From CAYZMH01 sp964479445 (lineage in GTDB: Bacteria; Bacteroidota; Bacteroidia; Bacteroidales; GCA-2748055): a stretch of DNA of 36,069 nucleotides. Made by a program: the position numbers and the translations under genes. Of the stretch, positions 32,876-36,069 are shown piece after piece. The notes under the pieces were generated by a model, which did no database searches, had not been told where the DNA came from, and saw only the letters and a list, made by a program, of their open reading frames with translations. Every line of letters starts with the position of its first letter. The first letter of the stretch is position 1. The stretch covers positions 1 to 36,069 of the forward strand of contig CAYZMH010000022.1 in the NCBI GenBank assembly GCA_964479445.1, written 5' to 3'.

Positions 32876-34219
32876 TTACCGGTCAAATTCCAGCCGCTCC
32901 CCGCGGATCATTTCATTAAACAGGCCGTTTTTAAAGACCAGTTGTCCGTTTACAAAGGTATGAGTTACCCTGCTATGGAATCGCTGTCCTTCCATGGGAG
33001 TCCATTTGCATTTATAATAGGTATTCTTGTGGGAGACCTGCCATTCCCAGGTGGGATCCACCAGCACCAGGTCGGCTTTATATCCCGGACGAATAAATCC
33101 GCGGTTCTTCACCTGGAACAGGGTGGCGGGGGCATGGCACATCTTTTCGACCACTTTTTCCACGCTCATTTTTCCCTGGTGAACGAATTCCATCATGGCA
33201 GTAAGGGAATGTTGCACCATGGGACCGCCTGAAGGAGCTTCAAAGTACCTGCTCTGTTTCTCCTCGATGGTATGGGGTGCATGATCGGTAGCAACCACAT
33301 CAAGCCGGTCATCCAGCAACCCCCGGAAGAGTGCCTCACGGTCGGAGTTTTTTTTCACCGCAGGGTTCCATTTGATCAGTGTACCTCTTGATTCATAGTC
33401 TGCATCACTGAACCAGAGGTGATGGATACATACTTCGGCTGTGATCTGTTTATTATCTGTATAGGGACCTTTTTCGAAGAGGGCCAGCTCTTTTTCCGTA
33501 CTGATGTGCAGGACATGGAGCCTTGTATTATGTTTTTTTGCCATTTCCACTGCCAGTGAAGAGGAGATAAAGCATGCCTCCTCGCTCCGGATGTGTGGAT
33601 GATAGTGGACCGGGACCCGTTCTCCGTATTTCTCCCTGTAGTGGTCGCTGTTGATTCGTATGGTTTCCTCATCTTCACAGTGGGTAGCTACAAGGGTTGG
33701 CGCTTCGGCAAAAATATTTTCAAGGGCTCTTCGGTCATCCACCAGCATATTTCCAGTGGATGCGCCCATAAATACCTTGATACCGCAGTGGCGGGCCGGA
33801 TCTGCTTTCCGGATCTCTTTGATGTTATCGTTTGTCGCTCCCAGGTAGAAGGAGTAATTCGCCTGGGATTTTTCGCCGGCTGTATCATATTTTTTCTCCA
33901 GCTCTTCAATCGTGACCGATTGAGGTCGTGTATTGGGCATCTCCATGTAGGAGGTGATTCCCCCGGCCACTGCAGCGCGCGACTCGGTCCAAATATCTGC
34001 TTTATGCGTGAGTCCGGGTTCCCTGAAATGAACCTGGTCATCGATCACACCGGGGATCAGGTACTGGTTTTCGGCATTTATCTCACTGGTATACTCGGAG
34101 TCCATGGGTGGTTCTCCTTCGCCCATTGCCTGGATCACTCCGTGCCGTACCAGGACAAACCCATGTTGAATCGTTCCCTCATTGACGATCCGCGCATTTC
34201 TGATCAGGTAGTTGTTCAT
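32876..34219 (-). CDS. pyrC: dihydroorotase (class I type)
   Basis: A 447-residue amidohydrolase that closes carbamoyl-aspartate to dihydroorotate in pyrimidine synthesis. The start MNNYLIRNARIVNEG is a typical amidohydrolase beta-sandwich strand. Metal-site candidates are H64 in VHFREPG, the carboxylated lysine K148 in GIKVFMGAS, H180, H238 in LHVLHIS and D312 in ATDHAPH. The first His of the usual HxH is replaced: the motif reads DDQVHFREPG with Q62. I recall the same change in other Bacteroidales dihydroorotases, so it is probably a lineage trait rather than damage. It follows the GT2 gene by 160 bp on the same strand. Confidence 0.93.
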   Translation of the reverse strand: MNNYLIRNARIVNEGTIQHGFVLVRHGVIQAMGEGEPPMDSEYTSEINAENQYLIPGVIDDQVHFREPGLTHKADIWTESRAAVAGGITSYMEMPNTRPQSVTIEELEKKYDTAGEKSQANYSFYLGATNDNIKEIRKADPARHCGIKVFMGASTGNMLVDDRRALENIFAEAPTLVATHCEDEETIRINSDHYREKYGERVPVHYHPHIRSEEACFISSSLAVEMAKKHNTRLHVLHISTEKELALFEKGPYTDNKQITAEVCIHHLWFSDADYESRGTLIKWNPAVKKNSDREALFRGLLDDRLDVVATDHAPHTIEEKQSRYFEAPSGGPMVQHSLTAMMEFVHQGKMSVEKVVEKMCHAPATLFQVKNRGFIRPGYKADLVLVDPTWEWQVSHKNTYYKCKWTPMEGQRFHSRVTHTFVNGQLVFKNGLFNEMIRGERLEFDR

Positions 34220-34379
34220 TTAAACGGCATTTGGGTTCGATTGTGCAAGTTACAAAAAAACCGGGGCTTTGTTTTTACGAAAAAATCCAACCGGTAAAAA
34301 AGGGGTGTACTATATGGTATAGCTGAACTGAGATTTTACATAATTTCAAAGAGGGAGGTTGTTTATCCGGGAGTGCTGT

Positions 34380-35144
34380 TTACAAATGCTCTTTCGGGGT
34401 GGGTATCTGCTTCCGGCGTTCATATTTCCTGAACCAGCTTCCCACCTTGAGCCGGATGACGCCCCAGACAGCCTCGTGTACGATTCCCCCGCTCATTTTT
34501 GAGCTTCCCTCCCTGCGGTCGGTGAAGATAATGGGTACTTCATGGACACGGTACCCATATTTCCAGGCGGTGAATTTCATCTCGATCTGAAAGGCATATC
34601 CTTTAAAACGGATATGATCCAGGTTGATGGTTTCCAGAACCCTGCGGTGATAACAAACGAATCCTGCCGTGGCGTCGCGCACCGACATACGGGTGATCAT
34701 GCGCACATAGACCGAGGCAAAGTAGGAGATCAGCACACGTCCTATCGGCCAGTTGACCACATTGACACCGGAAATATAACGGGAACCGATTACCACATCG
34801 GCCCGGTCCTCTTCACAGGGTCTGAATAGCCTTGGAAGGTCACCGGGATCATGGGAGAAGTCGGCATCCATTTCACATATATAGGTATAGTCGTGTTCCA
34901 TGGCCCACCTGAACCCTTTGATGTAAGCGGTCCCGAGTCCGAGTTTACCACTTCTTTCCATCAGGTGAAGCCGTTGAGGGTATGCGTGCTGAAGGGACTT
35001 AACGATTCCGGCTGTGCCATCGGGAGAGTTGTCGTCAATGATCAGCAGGTGGCACTCAAGGGGAAGGTCAAGAACAGCACGAACGATCTGTTCCACGTTC
35101 TCCTTCTCGTTATAAGTAGGTATTATTACCAGTTTGTTGCTCAT
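34380..35144 (-). CDS. GT2 polyprenol-phosphate mannosyltransferase-like (Dpm1 type)
   Basis: A 254-residue cytosolic-face glycosyltransferase. The GT-A signature parts are PTYNEKENVEQIV, LLIIDDNSPDGT (D37-D38), and the metal-binding D93-A-D95 in EMDADFSHDP, followed by VIGSRYISGV and DATAGFVCYHRRVL. This pattern is that of dolichol-phosphate mannose synthases and the bacterial polyprenol monophosphomannose synthases, which load mannose (or a related sugar) on polyprenol phosphate for later transfer across the membrane. No C-terminal membrane domain is present, so it is the short soluble form. It has its own -7 box and is transcribed away from the rRNA operon. Confidence 0.9.
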   Translation of the reverse strand: MSNKLVIIPTYNEKENVEQIVRAVLDLPLECHLLIIDDNSPDGTAGIVKSLQHAYPQRLHLMERSGKLGLGTAYIKGFRWAMEHDYTYICEMDADFSHDPGDLPRLFRPCEEDRADVVIGSRYISGVNVVNWPIGRVLISYFASVYVRMITRMSVRDATAGFVCYHRRVLETINLDHIRFKGYAFQIEMKFTAWKYGYRVHEVPIIFTDRREGSSKMSGGIVHEAVWGVIRLKVGSWFRKYERRKQIPTPKEHL

Positions 35145-35163
35145 TCCGCATCTATTGGGGGTA

Positions 35164-35171
35164 CAAATTTA
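35164..35171 (-). promoter_or_regulatory. -7 box of the GT2 gene
   Basis: TAAATTTG on the minus strand is an exact TAnnTTTG box 20 bp before the GT2 ATG, giving a very short leader. No good upstream TTTG box was found at normal spacing. Confidence 0.45.
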
Positions 35172-35288
35172 GGATTTTTTTAATCCCAAGAACTTTATCA
35201 TTTCATTTAAAGAGAACGGATATAACGACCCCGGTTATTGCCGGGGAGCTCGGTATGAAAAAAACTTTACATAAAAATGAAGAAAATG

Positions 35289-35319
35289 TTTGGCAGGAAT
35301 AAAATATGCTCTATATTTG
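35289..35319 (+). promoter_or_regulatory. promoter P1 (small RNA or rRNA leader)
   Basis: TTTG (35289-35292) and TATATTTG (35312-35319) are both exact matches with a 19-bp spacer. The start point would lie near 35325-35326. Confidence 0.75.
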
Positions 35320-35325
35320 CACGCC

Positions 35326-35480
35326 GTTTGAGATACGGAAACGTTCATTGAGACATCTGACAGACCGGATAAAGACGCCAGGAGGTTGTTGATAACCCTG
35401 ATGAGAGGTGGGTTTCACAGGAGAGAATCAAGGGTAAATAATTGACTGGCAGGATGCGAAAAAAAAAGCATCTTTTTTTT
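35326..35480 (+). ncRNA. candidate small RNA between P1 and an intrinsic terminator
   Basis: A perfect promoter is followed about 155 nt later by a terminator, with no open reading frame of note between. Inside are CGTTT/AAACG near the 5' end, GGTT/AACC around 35384-35397, and a larger stem pairing ACCCTGAT with ATCAAGGGT (one bulge, about 35394-35437) that encloses GTG/CAC. I do not recognise 6S, SRP, tmRNA, RNase P or a riboswitch. It may be a free small RNA or an early-terminated rRNA leader. Confidence 0.45.
35453..35480 (+). terminator. intrinsic terminator between P1 and the rRNA promoters
   Basis: GATGC (35453-35457) and GCATC (35468-35472), lengthened by A-T and G-T pairs, enclose a G-A9 loop and are followed by eight T's (35473-35480). 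Confidence 0.75.
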
Positions 35481-35489
35481 ACAATTTTA

Positions 35490-35522
35490 TTTGGAGATTA
35501 AAAAGGAAATAATTTATCTTTG
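35490..35522 (+). promoter_or_regulatory. rRNA promoter P2
   Basis: TTTG (35490-35493) and TATCTTTG (35515-35522) are exact boxes with a 21-bp spacer, starting just after the terminator. Confidence 0.65.
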
Positions 35523-35576
35523 CATCCGCTTTCAAGGAAGCGACGGTCTTTAGAAAGATTTTTTAAAACGATTTGT

Positions 35577-35607
35577 TTTGGGCGAAAGAGATAATTTATT
35601 ATCTTTG
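35577..35607 (+). promoter_or_regulatory. rRNA promoter P3
   Basis: TTTG (35577-35580) and TATCTTTG (35600-35607) are exact boxes with a 19-bp spacer. Transcription would begin near 35613, about 117 nt before mature 16S. Confidence 0.8.
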
Positions 35608-35629
35608 CAGTCCTCTAAAATAACAAAAA

Positions 35630-35693
35630 AGTTCTTTGAAAATATTGAAGCTAGAAGAAGGTAAGAGAAGTCACCTGAAATTCCTTTTTCAGG
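35630..35693 (+). promoter_or_regulatory. 16S leader with boxA-like element and hairpin
   Basis: GTTCTTTGAAA (about 35631-35641) resembles the boxA antitermination site in rRNA leaders. CCTGAAA (35674-35680) and TTTCAGG (35687-35693) form a small hairpin before the mature 5' end, possibly used in processing. Confidence 0.5.
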
Positions 35694-35729
35694 AGTGAAG
35701 AATCTTGAGCGACATTCAACTTTTTAATT

Positions 35730-36069
35730 ACAACGAAGAGTTTGATCCTGGCTCAGGATGAACGCTAGCGGCAGGCCTAACACATGCAAGTCGAGGGGTA
35801 ACGATGGAGCTTGCTCCAGGCGACGACCGGCGCACGGGTGAGTAACGCGTTTGCAACCTACCTCTAACTGGAAGATAGCCCGAAGAAATTCGGATTAATA
35901 TTCCATAACACTATACTATGGCATCATAGTATAGTTAAAGTTTCGACGGTTAGAGATGGGCATGCGTGACATTAGCTAGTTGGTGAGGTAACAGCTCACC
36001 AAGGCTACGATGTCTAGGGGGTCTGAGAGGATGGTCCCCCACACTGGTACTGAGACACGGACCAGACTC
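35730..36069 (+). rRNA. rrs: 16S ribosomal RNA, 5' part (cut by window edge)
   Basis: The universal 27F-type sequence AGAGTTTGATCCTGGCTCAG begins at 35737; by comparison with Escherichia coli numbering the mature 5' end is about 35730. The next 330 nt continue as 16S, with GGCCTAACACATGCAAGTCGA, ACGGGTGAGTAACGCG and, at the right edge, ACTGAGACACGGACCAGACT, as in Bacteroidetes. About 340 of some 1500 nt are present. Sequence-level features favour Bacteroidales-related taxa; finer placement needs alignment. Confidence 0.97.

Noticed and set aside
35229..35246. CCCCGG/CCGGGG hairpin between the GT2 gene and P1
   Set aside because: Six-bp stem without a T tract in either direction; likely chance or a weak barrier.
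35394..35440. CTGATGAG core resembling a hammerhead ribozyme
   Set aside because: The required CGAAA after stem II and a matching cleavage site are absent, and stem II does not form.

Overview
The window comes from a member of the Bacteroidota, probably near the Bacteroidales or Marinilabiliales. The evidence is a SusC/SusD pair, promoters of the TTTG-N19-21-TAnnTTTG type used by the Bacteroidetes primary sigma factor, many lipoproteins with a Cys lipobox, and the 5' end of a 16S rRNA gene with a Bacteroidetes-like sequence. Genus cannot be set from this stretch. I saw no insertion sequence, prophage, CRISPR array or tRNA gene.

Layout. (1) 1-5.4 kb, minus strand: a haem/iron locus, transcribed as small membrane protein, TonB-dependent receptor, RhtX/FptX-like MFS permease, hemN, and a cut-off protoporphyrinogen oxidase. 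(2) 5.7-10.2 kb, plus strand: a lone SiaC-family phosphoprotein, aspartate kinase, and a large FtsX-type ABC permease without its ATPase. (3) 10.3-29.3 kb: a polysaccharide utilisation locus (PUL) that looks built for beta-1,3-glucan (laminarin). Its minus-strand arm is an MFS sugar porter, a GH158-like endo-beta-1,3-glucanase lipoprotein and a 1130-residue GH149/GH161-like phosphorylase, followed by a sulfatase. Its plus-strand arm is a PKD-domain lipoprotein, a GH16 laminarinase lipoprotein, SusC and SusD. A convergent membrane-spanning propeller/Y_Y_Y/LuxR-HTH regulator closes the locus. (4) 29.6-32.8 kb, minus strand: an AbrB-like small DNA-binding protein with a 12-bp repeat array in its promoter, a YceI/DUF5777 pair, and a lipoprotein aldose 1-epimerase. 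(5) 32.9-35.1 kb: dihydroorotase and a polyprenol-phosphate mannosyltransferase-like GT2. (6) 35.2-36.07 kb: a promoter-terminator unit that may encode a small RNA, then two more tandem promoters, a leader and the first 340 nt of 16S rRNA.

How the PUL genes probably work together (inference): the surface lipoproteins GH16 and GH158 cut beta-1,3-glucan, the PKD protein and SusD bind it, SusC imports the oligosaccharides, the MFS porter carries sugars across the inner membrane, and the cytoplasmic phosphorylase splits beta-1,3-oligoglucans with phosphate to glucose-1-phosphate. No GH3, GH17 or GH30 glucosidase is present, so the locus as seen would be phosphorolytic rather than hydrolytic. The most unusual signals are the possible small RNA just upstream of the rRNA operon, the four-unit 12-bp operator-like array, and the 1130-residue phosphorylase-like enzyme.
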